This document shows, piece by piece, positions 1 to 8,670 of a stretch of 64,000 bases of DNA; the stretch's first letter is position 1, and each line of letters begins with the position of its first letter. Below the pieces are notes generated by a model, which was not told the DNA's origin, did no database searches, and saw only the letters and a list, made by a program, of their open reading frames with translations. The DNA comes from Pedobacter sp. BMA (GTDB taxonomy: Bacteria > Bacteroidota > Bacteroidia > Sphingobacteriales > Sphingobacteriaceae): contig NZ_LECU01000007.1 in the NCBI RefSeq assembly GCF_001027745.1, forward strand, positions 124,001 through 188,000. Direction: 5' to 3'. Both the position numbers and the translations under genes were made by a program.

Positions 1-1
1 G

Positions 2-832
2 GGACTTAAAAAAGTTTGGTTTATAACCGGAGCCTCCAAAGGGTTAGGCTTAAGTTTGGTTAACCAGTTGTTAAAAGCAGGTCAAGCTGTTGCTGCGACC
101 TCCAGAAATCTGCCCGATCTGGCTAGCGCCGTAAATGCTGATTCTAACCAATTTCTTCCCTTGGCGGTAGACCTTGCTGACGAAGCAAGCGTTGAACAAG
201 CCATAAACGCAGCTGTTGCCCGGTTTGGAAGAATTGATGTAGTGATAAACAATGCTGGCTACGGCATTGGGGGCAGTATCGAAGAGCTTACTAATGAAGA
301 AACAAGGAACAGCTTTAATATTAATGTTTTCGGCACTATTAACGTCATCAGAAAGGTAAGTAAACAACTAAGATTACAAGGCTCAGGTCATATCATCAAT
401 ATTGCTTCCATTGCCGGCATCGCTGGTGCAACGGGTTGGTCGGTATATGCAGCTACAAAAGCAGCAGTAATAGCCTTATCTGAAGTACTAGCCGAAGACC
501 TGAAAGGTTTCGGCATTAAAGTCACCGTCGTCGCGCCAGGGGCATTCAGAACCAGTTTCCTAACAGAAGAATCGCTCCTACTGGCAAAGAACCCTATTGA
601 AGCTTATGATGACGTACGCAAGATGCATGCGAAATACCTGCAAATGAATGGCAATCAGGCCGGTGATCCTGAAAAAGCTGCTGCAGCGATGATCTCACTA
701 GCCAGTATGCCGCACCCGCCTGTACATTTACTCCTGGGGAATGACGCTTTACAAAGGGCAAACGCTAAAATCGATACACTAAAAAAGGAGTATCAGGATT
801 GGAAGGCAATTACCATATCTACCGATTATTAA
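2..832 (+). CDS. Short-chain dehydrogenase/reductase, 5' end cut by window edge
   Basis: An NAD(P)-dependent oxidoreductase of the classical SDR family; substrate unknown. The reading frame is open to the first bases of the window: reading back from the TTG at 56 gives an unbroken frame containing TGASKGLG, the Rossmann cofactor-binding motif, so the TTG is internal and the true start lies just outside. Further along are NNAG (the NAG motif) and YAATK, the catalytic Tyr-x-x-x-Lys. It closely resembles the next gene through its whole length, so the two are a tandem duplication. A hairpin with a T tract follows at 847. Confidence is high for the family and low for any substrate. Confidence 0.9.
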   Translation, partial: GLKKVWFITGASKGLGLSLVNQLLKAGQAVAATSRNLPDLASAVNADSNQFLPLAVDLADEASVEQAINAAVARFGRIDVVINNAGYGIGGSIEELTNEETRNSFNINVFGTINVIRKVSKQLRLQGSGHIINIASIAGIAGATGWSVYAATKAAVIALSEVLAEDLKGFGIKVTVVAPGAFRTSFLTEESLLLAKNPIEAYDDVRKMHAKYLQMNGNQAGDPEKAAAAMISLASMPHPPVHLLLGNDALQRANAKIDTLKKEYQDWKAITISTDY

Positions 833-846
833 AAATGCCACATATT

Positions 847-873
847 AAGGTTGTGACATGCTCAAACCTTTTT
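847..873 (+). terminator. Rho-independent terminator after the first SDR
   Basis: AAGGTT plus TGA pairs with TCA plus AACCTT, with one bulged G and a 5-nt loop, and is followed by TTT. It lies 14 bases after the stop codon of the first SDR and before the second one, so the two paralogues may be separate transcripts. Confidence 0.55.
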
Positions 874-915
874 AATCGATATAAAATCATTTAAAAACAA
901 TTTTAAACAAGAATC

Positions 916-1755
916 ATGGAAAATATAAAAGTATGGTTTGTTACGGGTGCCTCAAAGGGACTTGGACTAACGCTGGTAAAAAAATTATTAATTAGCGGAG
1001 AACGTGTAGCCGCAACGTCAAGAAGCATAGCTGATTTGGAAAAGGCAGTGGGTAAGCATGAAAACTTCTTGCCTCTTTCTGTTAATCTGGTTGAAGAAAG
1101 CAGTGTTGAAGAAGCCATTAGCCAAACCATTAGCAGATTCGGACAGCTCGATGTGGTGGTTAACAATGCTGGTTACGGAATGCTTGGGGCGCTGGAGGAA
1201 CTCAGTGACCAGGAAGCTCGCGAAAATTTCGACATAAATGTTTTTGGTTCACTAAACGTGATCAGAAAGGCTTTGCCTCAAATGCGGAAGCAACAATCTG
1301 GACATATCTTCAACATTTCATCTATTGGCGGTTTCTCCGGAAACTTTCCTGGTTTTGGAATATATTGCGCTACCAAATTTGCGGTATCGGGTTTCACAGA
1401 ATCGCTGGCTGCAGAGGTTAAGTCGCTGGGCATAAAAGCAACCGTTGTTGAACCAGGCTATTTTAGAACGGAGTTTCTTACATCGGGCTCCCTGGCAGTT
1501 CCGGCAAATCCGATTAATGCATACAAGGAAGTACGGGATTCGCAAGCTGCGCACCAAAACGACATTAATAACCAGCAACCAGGCGATCCGGCTAAAGCTG
1601 TTGATGTTATAATTGCCGCTGCAGCAAGTGAAACTGCTCCCTTACATCTTTTTCTAGGGCCGGATGCTTATGCTGTTGCCAATGCAAAAATCAACGATGT
1701 ACAAAATGATATGAAAAACTGGGAGTCGTTAGCTACTGCTACAAATTTTGACTAA
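916..1755 (+). CDS. Short-chain dehydrogenase/reductase (paralogue of the preceding gene)
   Basis: A 279-residue classical SDR, complete. Visible motifs are TGASKGLG near the N-terminus (NAD(P) binding), NNAGYG in the middle and YCATK (catalytic Tyr and Lys). The long C-terminal part resembles the SDR subgroup often named oxidoreductase or short-chain dehydrogenase/reductase SDR in Bacteroidota genomes, with no firm substrate. It matches its upstream neighbour along the full length, including the shared VWF[IV]TGASKGLG start, which indicates recent local duplication. The ATG at 916 fits the family N-terminus. A symmetrical terminator follows, shared with the convergent NlpC/P60 gene. Confidence 0.92.
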   Translation: MENIKVWFVTGASKGLGLTLVKKLLISGERVAATSRSIADLEKAVGKHENFLPLSVNLVEESSVEEAISQTISRFGQLDVVVNNAGYGMLGALEELSDQEARENFDINVFGSLNVIRKALPQMRKQQSGHIFNISSIGGFSGNFPGFGIYCATKFAVSGFTESLAAEVKSLGIKATVVEPGYFRTEFLTSGSLAVPANPINAYKEVRDSQAAHQNDINNQQPGDPAKAVDVIIAAAASETAPLHLFLGPDAYAVANAKINDVQNDMKNWESLATATNFD

Positions 1756-1769
1756 CGATAATATTATTG

Positions 1770-1795
1770 AAAAGGGATAAGTAATTATCCCTTTT
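1770..1795. terminator. Bidirectional terminator between convergent genes
   Basis: Perfect 11-bp stem (AAAAGGGATAA with TTATCCCTTTT) around a GTAA tetraloop. It sits between the SDR ending at 1755 and the convergent gene ending at 1913 and ends in T or A runs on both strands. Confidence 0.75.
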
Positions 1796-1912
1796 CTTAT
1801 TTTTGCTGGCGCAAACAGTCGTATTGGGCGATCAAGCTGCCCTTTCCCCTTGGATTAGCCCGCTGATCGCACTTTATAAAAGAATCTATAACGATCTGAA
1901 CAATATAATTGG

Positions 1913-2416
1913 TTAATTAACTGAACCAGACTTTACCAGAACCTTTTGGTAAGCAGGTAGATTTAAATCATCAACAATCACTCCCCTGTTGGTACTTGCA
2001 TGCACAAAAAAGCCACCGTTCAAATACACGCCAACATGATCAACATCATTGCCGCCAAAAGAAAAGAAAAGTAAATCCCCCTCTTTTAAACTGTCAACGT
2101 TTTTACGCTTGACAAAACTGGCCTGATCGCGCGAAATTCGGGGCAAGGTGACTCCATATATTTCTTTTTCCAGTAGAAATGCAAAACCAGAACAATCAAT
2201 ACCATTCTTATCTAAGCCACCGAAACGGTACCGAACACCCGTCCACTCTGTAATAAACCTGTAGAGCTGTTTACTCTTTAAGTTAGCCATTGCGTCAGCT
2301 GCTTTAGCGGCTTTCGTATCGCTTTTAGCAATGTATTTGCGTGAACCACAAGAGGCTAGCACGACCACTAAAAATAAAACAATCCAATAACAGTAAAGCA
2401 ATTTTGTCTTTATCAT
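1913..2416 (-). CDS. NlpC/P60 family peptidoglycan hydrolase lipoprotein
   Basis: Predicted secreted cell-wall endopeptidase anchored as a lipoprotein. The N-terminus is a hydrophobic signal ending in VVLASC, a type II (lipobox) cleavage site. The NlpC/P60 domain has the catalytic Cys in GIDCSGF and the catalytic His in DVDHVGVY, with HAST following. I prefer the ATG at 2416 (MIKTKLL), preceded by AGAGAG, to the longer start at 2443, because the short form gives a normal lipoprotein signal. It is small, a single catalytic domain without a visible SH3 targeting domain. It is downstream of mutS on the same strand with a gap of about 50 bases. Confidence 0.88.
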   Translation of the reverse strand: MIKTKLLYCYWIVLFLVVVLASCGSRKYIAKSDTKAAKAADAMANLKSKQLYRFITEWTGVRYRFGGLDKNGIDCSGFAFLLEKEIYGVTLPRISRDQASFVKRKNVDSLKEGDLLFFSFGGNDVDHVGVYLNGGFFVHASTNRGVIVDDLNLPAYQKVLVKSGSVN

Positions 2417-2469
2417 CACAATCTCTCTAAGCAATTTCTGCATTCCCTGGTTAATTATACAGGAATCCG

Positions 2470-5082
2470 TTAATTTTTTATCAGGCGCTGTATTTCATCA
2501 AGCTTTAATAGCGCTTCAACGGGGGTAAGTGCATTAACATCTAAGTTATTCAGTGTATCACGAATCTTGACCAATACAGGATCGTCAACTGCGAACATCT
2601 GTAGCTGATAAGCCTGATTTTGAACTTTCTTAATGCTATCTTTGATGCTCTGCCCCTCAGTTCTGTCAATTTCCAGCTTTTTCAAAATCTCGTTTGCCCT
2701 ACCGATCAGCTTCGGTGGCATGCCAGCCATTTTAGCTACATGAATACCAAAACTGTGCTCACTACCTCCCGGAACTAATTTTCTCAGAAAGATAACTTTA
2801 TTCGTCATTTCTTTCACCGAAACGTTGAAGTTTTTAATGCGGGGCATTGTGTTGGCTAACTCATTCAGTTCATGATAATGGGTCGCAAAAAGTGTTTTCG
2901 GTCGGGATGTGGGATGTTGATGCAGAAATTCAGCAATTGCCCAAGCAATGGAAATACCATCGTAAGTACTTGTACCACGGCCAATTTCATCCAGGAGAAT
3001 GAGGCTGTTATCCGATATATTATTTAGAATACTGGCCGTTTCATTCATCTCTACCATGAATGTACTTTCCCCTGAAGAAATGTTATCAGAGGCACCTACG
3101 CGTGTAAAGATTTTATCCACCAGGCCAACATCGGCGGCTTTTGCCGGTACAAAACTTCCCATTTGGGCCATCAGTACAATAAGGGCAGTTTGCCTTAAAA
3201 TTGCTGACTTACCCGCCATGTTTGGCCCGGTGATCATGATAATCTGTTGCGATTCGGTATCCAGGTAAACATCATTTGTAATGTATTCCTGTCCAACAGG
3301 CAGCTGCTTTTCAATAACCGGGTGGCGGCCACCCTTAATATCCAGCACTTTTTCCTTATTTACACTGGGTTTAACGTAATGGTTTTTTTCTGCCAGTTGT
3401 GCAAAACAAAGCAGGCAGTCGAGCTGGGCAATTAGAAAAGAATCGAGCTGTATAGGTTTAATGTAACTCGCAGTTTCAAACATCAGCTCATTATACAAAC
3501 GGATTTCTATAGCCTGTATCTTCTCTTCAGCACCTAAAATCTGCTCCTCATATTCTTTAAGTTCCGGGGTTATATAGCGCTCTGCATTAACCAGCGTCTG
3601 CTTACGGATCCAGCCTTCAGGCACTTTATCTTTATGTGTGTGGGTTACTTCCAAATAGTACCCAAAAACATTGTTAAAAGATATTTTGAGGGATGGAATG
3701 CCGGTAGCCTCAGCCTCCCGCTTTTGAATCTGCACCAGATAATCTTTACCACCAAAGGCAATTTTACGCAAACGGTCTAATTCTTCATCGATTCCATCAT
3801 TAATCACATTACCTTTAATCAGCAAGGCCGGAGGTTCTGGCTGAATCTCTCTTTCAATTTTTTCCCGAATAGCAATACACGGATTCAGCTGGTCGGCAAT
3901 TTTAATCAGAAAAGGATTTTTTGAATTAGCAGCCAGGTTTTTGACTGCATCAATATGAGTTAAAGCTCTTTTTAAAGCCACCAGCTCACGAGGTCCAACA
4001 CGTTGTAAACCGACTTTAGAAATCAGTCGCTCAATATCACCAATTTGCTTGATGTGTGTTAAAAATTCCTGCTGAACATCATGTTGCTGAACAAAAAAAT
4101 CAACCATTCCCAATCGCTCCTGAATAGGTTTTAATTCTTTCAGTGGCATAATGATCCACTTCTGTAACAGGCGGGCACCCATTGGAGTACAGGTATGATC
4201 AAGAATATCAAACAACGTTACTGCATTATCGTTAGCAGAATTTACCAGTTCAAGATTGCGAATGGTAAACCTGTCCAGCCACATAAAACGATCTTCTTCA
4301 ATCCGGCTAATAGAGGTAATATGTTGTAAATTCCGGTGCTCAGTTTCGCCAAGATAGTGCAATACAACTCCGGCAGCCACAATTCCACTTTGAAGTCGCT
4401 CGATGCCGAACCCTTTAAGCGATGCAACATCGAAATGCTTAGTTAACGTTTCTTCAGCATAATCTGAAGTATAAGGCCACTCATCAAGCCCAAAGGTATA
4501 GAACCTGTCGCCAAACTGTTCCATAAAAGTCTGACGTTTCGATTTTTGAAAAATAACTTCCGTTGGTTTGAACCCTTGCAAAAGCTTATCTATATAATCG
4601 CTATTGCCCTGGGCAATCAGGAATTCACCTGTAGAGATATCAAGAAAAGAAACGCCAATGTGAATTTTATCAAAGAAAATCGAAGCCAGGTAGTTGTTTG
4701 ATTTTTGATTAACGATATTATCACCATAGGCTACCCCTGGTGTTACCAATTCCGTTACGCCACGTTTCACAATGGTCTTGGTCGCTTTCGGATCTTCCAG
4801 CTGATCGCAAATGGCTACCCGCTGGCCAGCCCTCACCAGTTTGGATAGGTAATTATCAAGAGAGTGATGGGGAAAACCTGCCAGTTCAAGTGCTCCCCCA
4901 TTGGGGCCAGTACCCCGTCTGGTGAGTACAATGCCTAAAATCTGGGCCGTTTTTATGGCATCTTCGCCAAAGGTTTCATAAAAATCTCCAACCCTAAAAA
5001 GTAAAAGTGCCCCCGGATACTTCGCCTTAATAGCGTTGTACTGTTGCATGAGCGGGGTTTCTTTATTCGTATCTTTAGCCAA
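2470..5082 (-). CDS. mutS: DNA mismatch repair ATPase MutS
   Basis: Full-length MutS (870 aa), which recognises mismatches and small loops and recruits MutL. The mismatch-reading Phe-x-Glu is seen as F34-Y-E36 in GDFYETFG. The C-terminal ATPase has the Walker A GPNMAGKS at about residue 620, the DEIGRGTST signature and the FATHYHEL segment. The length and domain order are those of the MutS1 type. A TAGCTTTG (TAnnTTTG) lies at 5099-5106 on the minus strand just upstream of the ATG and is a candidate -7 box, but I find no TTG at the expected spacing. No nearby mutL. Confidence 0.98.
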   Translation of the reverse strand: MAKDTNKETPLMQQYNAIKAKYPGALLLFRVGDFYETFGEDAIKTAQILGIVLTRRGTGPNGGALELAGFPHHSLDNYLSKLVRAGQRVAICDQLEDPKATKTIVKRGVTELVTPGVAYGDNIVNQKSNNYLASIFFDKIHIGVSFLDISTGEFLIAQGNSDYIDKLLQGFKPTEVIFQKSKRQTFMEQFGDRFYTFGLDEWPYTSDYAEETLTKHFDVASLKGFGIERLQSGIVAAGVVLHYLGETEHRNLQHITSISRIEEDRFMWLDRFTIRNLELVNSANDNAVTLFDILDHTCTPMGARLLQKWIIMPLKELKPIQERLGMVDFFVQQHDVQQEFLTHIKQIGDIERLISKVGLQRVGPRELVALKRALTHIDAVKNLAANSKNPFLIKIADQLNPCIAIREKIEREIQPEPPALLIKGNVINDGIDEELDRLRKIAFGGKDYLVQIQKREAEATGIPSLKISFNNVFGYYLEVTHTHKDKVPEGWIRKQTLVNAERYITPELKEYEEQILGAEEKIQAIEIRLYNELMFETASYIKPIQLDSFLIAQLDCLLCFAQLAEKNHYVKPSVNKEKVLDIKGGRHPVIEKQLPVGQEYITNDVYLDTESQQIIMITGPNMAGKSAILRQTALIVLMAQMGSFVPAKAADVGLVDKIFTRVGASDNISSGESTFMVEMNETASILNNISDNSLILLDEIGRGTSTYDGISIAWAIAEFLHQHPTSRPKTLFATHYHELNELANTMPRIKNFNVSVKEMTNKVIFLRKLVPGGSEHSFGIHVAKMAGMPPKLIGRANEILKKLEIDRTEGQSIKDSIKKVQNQAYQLQMFAVDDPVLVKIRDTLNNLDVNALTPVEALLKLDEIQRLIKN

Positions 5083-5230
5083 AACTGAAATTAATTTGCA
5101 AAGCTATAAAGATAGTACGATTAGCCATTTTATAGTTGTTTTGTTGAAAAGTTAAAAGTTTTTTTTAGACTGTTAAGTTTCTTATTTTTTCTCTGAAGAA
5201 ACAAAGAATCAGTCAGATTAAATAGCATAG

Positions 5231-5339
5231 CTGATCTTGAAAGAAATCTATGTATTTATCTTGATTATGGTAAAGATATGCACAGAGACTGATAATTTCT
5301 TTCAAATCAACACCTGCAAAAAATCGAGCTCAAGATCAG
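5231..5339. repeat. Nested inverted repeats in the hpf leader / mutS upstream region
   Basis: The 337-bp gap between mutS and hpf carries one left arm that can pair with two right arms. CTGATCTTGA (5231-5240) is the exact reverse complement of 5330-5339, and TTGAAAGAAAT (5237-5247) is the exact reverse complement of 5295-5305. The two left arms overlap by 4 bases, so the two hairpins compete. Nothing else recognisable is in this gap apart from AT-rich DNA. Confidence 0.6.
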
Positions 5340-5419
5340 TTAATTAGCAGTAAAGGCTGGAATTTCAAAACGTTTCCGCCAGTTGTCTGTTATCAGATAT
5401 AATTTAACCTAATATTTTT

Positions 5420-5737
5420 ATGATGACGATTCAATTAAATACCGACAAAAATTTAACAATACATCAGGAATACGAAGATAAAATTCAAACCCAGATTACA
5501 GATACCTTAAGCCGTTTTGCCGACTTAATCACCCGTTTAGAAGTACATTTATCTGACGAGAATGGCAGTAAAGATGGATTAGATGACAAGCGCTGTTTGA
5601 TTGAAGCTAAAATTACAGGAAAGGAACCAATTGCTGTAACTAACCTTGGAAATAACTACGATTTAGCAATAGCAGGCGCTTTAACAAAATTAAAGAGCAA
5701 ATTAGAAACCATCAGCGGAAAGTTGAAATCACATTAA
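5420..5737 (+). CDS. hpf: HPF/RaiA-family ribosome-associated hibernation factor
   Basis: A 105-residue single-domain protein of the S30AE family (short HPF/RaiA), which binds the 30S decoding region and silences ribosomes under starvation or stress. The fold is recognisable from the central strand and turn (LEVHLSDENG, then RCLIEAKITG, PIAVT) and the C-terminal helix with repeated Lys (LTKLKSKLETISGKL). It lacks the C-terminal dimerisation domain of long HPF. The first two codons are both Met, and either may be the start. The leader contains competing inverted repeats at 5231-5339, which could be regulatory. A strong terminator follows. Confidence 0.85.
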   Translation: MMTIQLNTDKNLTIHQEYEDKIQTQITDTLSRFADLITRLEVHLSDENGSKDGLDDKRCLIEAKITGKEPIAVTNLGNNYDLAIAGALTKLKSKLETISGKLKSH

Positions 5738-5740
5738 AAT

Positions 5741-5777
5741 AAATGCCCCAAAGTACAGTATTACTTCTGGGGCATTT
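5741..5777. terminator. Bidirectional terminator between hpf and mqnA
   Basis: Perfect 10-bp stem (AAATGCCCCA with TGGGGCATTT) with a 17-nt loop, placed between two convergent genes that end at 5737 and 5801. Confidence 0.8.
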
Positions 5778-5800
5778 CTGTGCTGAAGATTTCGTGAGGA

Positions 5801-6541
5801 TTAAACTTTCTCTTTCTCAAGTTCTTCAATAAACGAAAGAAACATGTTCAATGCTTTTTTTCTGTCATCGGTCACTTCAAACTGAAGCTTATGGTACAGA
5901 TAGTCTTCCAGATCGAAGTTATCGGTATGAGGAAGATCGTTCAGTACATCTTGTCTGTGTTCTAAACCAAGTTTTAATGCAGCATTAAATTCATCTTTAA
6001 ATTCCTTTGGAATATCTTTATTAGCTACCCAAGCCGCATACATAAAGGGTAATCCCGTAAAATTTTTCCACTCTTCACCCATATCATAAACAAAAGGAAA
6101 ATCATTTTTCTTACCAAAGGTACGGTCGCCTATTAAAACAATTGCATCTGTTTTCACGCTCGTATCTGTCGTAAATTCTACATCATGTTTCCAGTAAAAC
6201 TTAAGCAGCACCTTGGCCAGATTATTTGATGTTCTGGAATGTGAATCCAGTCTTAGGGTTTTAATCGCTTCTACAGGCACATCACTGAAAATGAATACAG
6301 AATTCACAGCCCCGTCGCTGCCGATACAGTAATCTGCTACGATATTTGCATTAGGTACAAGAGGAATTGCCGCGACAGGCATTAACCCCATATCTACCTC
6401 ACCACTAATTACTTTAGCTGCGCAATCTGAAGGAATATCTAAACTTAAATCAATTTTATTAATAATATCTGAGTGTTCAATTCCGTATATAAATGCTTTG
6501 GTGTTGGTGTAAGCAACAGCCGATATTTTTATTTTATCCAA
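5801..6541 (-). CDS. mqnA: Chorismate dehydratase MqnA (futalosine menaquinone pathway)
   Basis: Catalyses the first step of the futalosine route, dehydration of chorismate to 3-[(1-carboxyvinyl)oxy]benzoate. The 246-residue protein has the periplasmic-binding-like fold of the MqnA/MqnD family: an N-terminal KISAVAYTNT, a GEVDMGLMPVAA segment and the SRTSNNL substrate-contact region, then VLIGDRTF and the YDMGEEW motif. It is the last gene of a minus-strand cluster with mqnE (MqnE uses the MqnA product) and a histidine phosphatase. MqnD acts on a different intermediate and has a different N-terminus; context with mqnE favours MqnA. Confidence 0.93.
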   Translation of the reverse strand: MDKIKISAVAYTNTKAFIYGIEHSDIINKIDLSLDIPSDCAAKVISGEVDMGLMPVAAIPLVPNANIVADYCIGSDGAVNSVFIFSDVPVEAIKTLRLDSHSRTSNNLAKVLLKFYWKHDVEFTTDTSVKTDAIVLIGDRTFGKKNDFPFVYDMGEEWKNFTGLPFMYAAWVANKDIPKEFKDEFNAALKLGLEHRQDVLNDLPHTDNFDLEDYLYHKLQFEVTDDRKKALNMFLSFIEELEKEKV

Positions 6542-6579
6542 TGTTATAATTGTAATAATTCAAGACTTCTAACGTATAC

Positions 6580-7203
6580 CTATTCAATCACTAATCCATC
6601 CAAATGAACTGCACTGTTAAATTCAAGCACGCTGAATTTTCCGTTCTCGAAACCCATTTTGTACAAAACTGTATTTTGATGAGGAAACTCAGTCATTTCA
6701 CTTAATGGTTTCCCAAGTAAAAGGCAAAGAAAAACCCGCATTGCCCTTCCGTGCATACAAAGCATTACTGTTTTTTCTTCCGGTCTGGTTGATAAGATTT
6801 CCATCGGATGCTTCAGGCGCTCGTAAACATCCTGCACGCTTTCCCCACCTTCAAAATGAGCAGTATAGTCACCATTCTGCCAGGTCTCTAACATCTCACG
6901 AAAGGCATCACGGGAATCTTCCGTATTTGACTTGCCTTCCCAAACACCCCAGGCTAATTCGTCGAGTCCAGATAATCGCTCCCACGGTAAACCCGAATCG
7001 ATAAATTTCTGAACCGTTTGCCATGTCCGCTTTAAATCTGAGGTGTAAATCTTATCGAATTGAATCTCTTTATAAGTATGATAAAAAGCCTCAGCCTGTG
7101 CCCTGCCGGTATCGTTTAAATCTGAATTTATACCCCTGCCTTGTACTATTCCTTGTCTGTTGAGTTCTGTTTCGCCGTGGCGGATGATGTAAATTTGCTT
7201 CAT
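6580..7203 (-). CDS. Histidine phosphatase family protein in the menaquinone operon
   Basis: A phosphoglycerate-mutase-like phosphatase. RHGETELN near the N-terminus carries the phospho-accepting His9, an acidic residue lies in DELAWGVWEGK, and the second His is in CMHGRAMR. The ATG at 7203 (MKQIYIIRHG) is preferred; the longer form would start with TTG at 7230. It lies between mqnE (38 bases upstream) and mqnA (38 bases downstream), so it is probably co-transcribed with them. Its substrate cannot be read from the sequence; cobalamin or nucleotide phosphatases and phosphoglycerate mutases share these motifs. Confidence 0.88.
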   Translation of the reverse strand: MKQIYIIRHGETELNRQGIVQGRGINSDLNDTGRAQAEAFYHTYKEIQFDKIYTSDLKRTWQTVQKFIDSGLPWERLSGLDELAWGVWEGKSNTEDSRDAFREMLETWQNGDYTAHFEGGESVQDVYERLKHPMEILSTRPEEKTVMLCMHGRAMRVFLCLLLGKPLSEMTEFPHQNTVLYKMGFENGKFSVLEFNSAVHLDGLVIE

Positions 7204-7240
7204 TTTCAATTTATTGACTGACTGATTCAATCATCTATTA

Positions 7241-8434
7241 TTAATTAATTACCGGTAATTTATAATACTGTGGTTTTTTCTCTTCTTCAAATACCACATG
7301 TTCAAAGTCGGTTACCACGTTATACAAAGTATCACGTTCAATGGCTTTTCTGCCAACCTGTTTGATCAGGTTAACCAACTCCTGTGTACTCATCGCCGGT
7401 GTTTGCTCTTCAGCACCTGCCATAGAGTAAATTTTTGTTGTATCGTCCAAAGTTCCGTCAATATCATCAACACCGTAATTAAGCGATAGCTGTGCAGTTT
7501 CGCGGCTAATCATAGCCCAGTAGGCCTTAATGTGATCAAAATTATCAAGATAAATACGGGCGATTGCGTAATTCCGGAGATCCTCAATCACTGATGATTC
7601 AGGAACATTGCTCATTTGGTTGTGCTGATTTCTGAACTTTAATGGTATAAAAGTCTGAAAACCTCCCGTTCTGTCCTGTAAATTACGTAGCTTATCCATG
7701 TGATCTACGCGATGGTGAAATTCCTCAATATGACCATAGAGCATGGTTGCATTGCTCCTCATCCCTAATTTATGCCACTCTTCATGTATAGCCAGCCACT
7801 GTTCCCCGGTACACTTGTCTTTAGCAATCTGATCCCTTACTTCCGGATGAAAGATCTCTGCACCTCCGCCAGGCATCGACTGCAAACCAGCCTCCTTCAT
7901 CAACTTCATGCCTGCTGCATAGTCAATTTTAGCTTTCTTAAATATGTAATGATACTCAACAGGTGTTAATGCCTTAACATGTAAATCAGGGCGATGATCG
8001 CGGATTGCGCTAAACAAAGAGGTATAAAAAGCTACATCATACTGGGGTAAAACGCCGCCAACAATGTGCACTTCAGTAACTGGCTCATTGTCGTACTTTT
8101 TAACAATGTCAAGCATCTGATCCATGGTCAAAGCCCAGCCTTCTTCCTTTTGTTTAATTAAACGGGAATATGAGCAGAATTTGCAATCGTAAACGCAGAG
8201 ATTTGTAGGCTCCAAATGGAAATTTCTATTAAAATAAGTATGATCGCCATGCTTTTCTTCACGGATGAAGTTGGACAAAACGCCTAAATAACCTAATTCT
8301 GCATGTTCGTAAAGGTACACGCCTTCCTCAAATGTAATGCGTTCGTGATGGAGTACCTTGTGTGCTATGTTTTGTAGTTCAGTTGATAATGAAGTATCAG
8401 CTAATATTTTTTCAACCTGTTCAGTTGTATTCAT
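7241..8434 (-). CDS. mqnE: Aminofutalosine synthase MqnE (radical SAM)
   Basis: Radical SAM enzyme that joins the MqnA product to adenosine, giving aminodeoxyfutalosine. The [4Fe-4S] motif is CxxxCxxC at Cys80, Cys84 and Cys87 (LCVYDCKFC). SMPGGGAEIF and LYGHIEEF are typical of the MqnE/CofH/MqnC group, and the pairing with mqnA makes MqnE the best call. I start at the ATG at 8434 (MNTTEQ); the 55 residues upstream in the same frame do not look like protein of this family. It heads the mqnE-phosphatase-mqnA cluster. CAAAAATA at 8452-8459 reads TATTTTTG on the minus strand and is a possible -7 box. Confidence 0.93.
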   Translation of the reverse strand: MNTTEQVEKILADTSLSTELQNIAHKVLHHERITFEEGVYLYEHAELGYLGVLSNFIREEKHGDHTYFNRNFHLEPTNLCVYDCKFCSYSRLIKQKEEGWALTMDQMLDIVKKYDNEPVTEVHIVGGVLPQYDVAFYTSLFSAIRDHRPDLHVKALTPVEYHYIFKKAKIDYAAGMKLMKEAGLQSMPGGGAEIFHPEVRDQIAKDKCTGEQWLAIHEEWHKLGMRSNATMLYGHIEEFHHRVDHMDKLRNLQDRTGGFQTFIPLKFRNQHNQMSNVPESSVIEDLRNYAIARIYLDNFDHIKAYWAMISRETAQLSLNYGVDDIDGTLDDTTKIYSMAGAEEQTPAMSTQELVNLIKQVGRKAIERDTLYNVVTDFEHVVFEEEKKPQYYKLPVIN

Positions 8435-8613
8435 TCCTGATTTATTTTGAACAAAAATACAATATTGAGGGGATTTGAAAATCATTTTCTTGTAACAAAC
8501 ATTAATAGTTCTTTGTATAGTAGTCGCTTCAATTGCATGAAGAACCTCACTTCTGGTTTTAAAATCAATACGGGTGACCGCTCGAACTGGAACAATCAAT
8601 CCTTTAATAATGC

Positions 8614-8642
8614 AAAAAAAAACACCTCCTTCCGGAAGTGTT
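8614..8642 (-). terminator. Rho-independent terminator of the lipoprotein gene
   Basis: On the minus strand AACACTTCC pairs with GGAGGTGTT (one G-T wobble) around a GGAA tetraloop and is followed by a run of T. It lies 29 bases beyond the stop codon of the gene ending at 8671. Confidence 0.85.
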
Positions 8643-8670
8643 CTCGCTGTATGTTTTTCGTAGGTAATGC

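Noticed and set aside
1804..1912. Possible gene remnant in the gap between the SDR and NlpC/P60 genes
   Set aside because: Short segments in several frames look protein-like, but no single frame is long enough to support a pseudogene.
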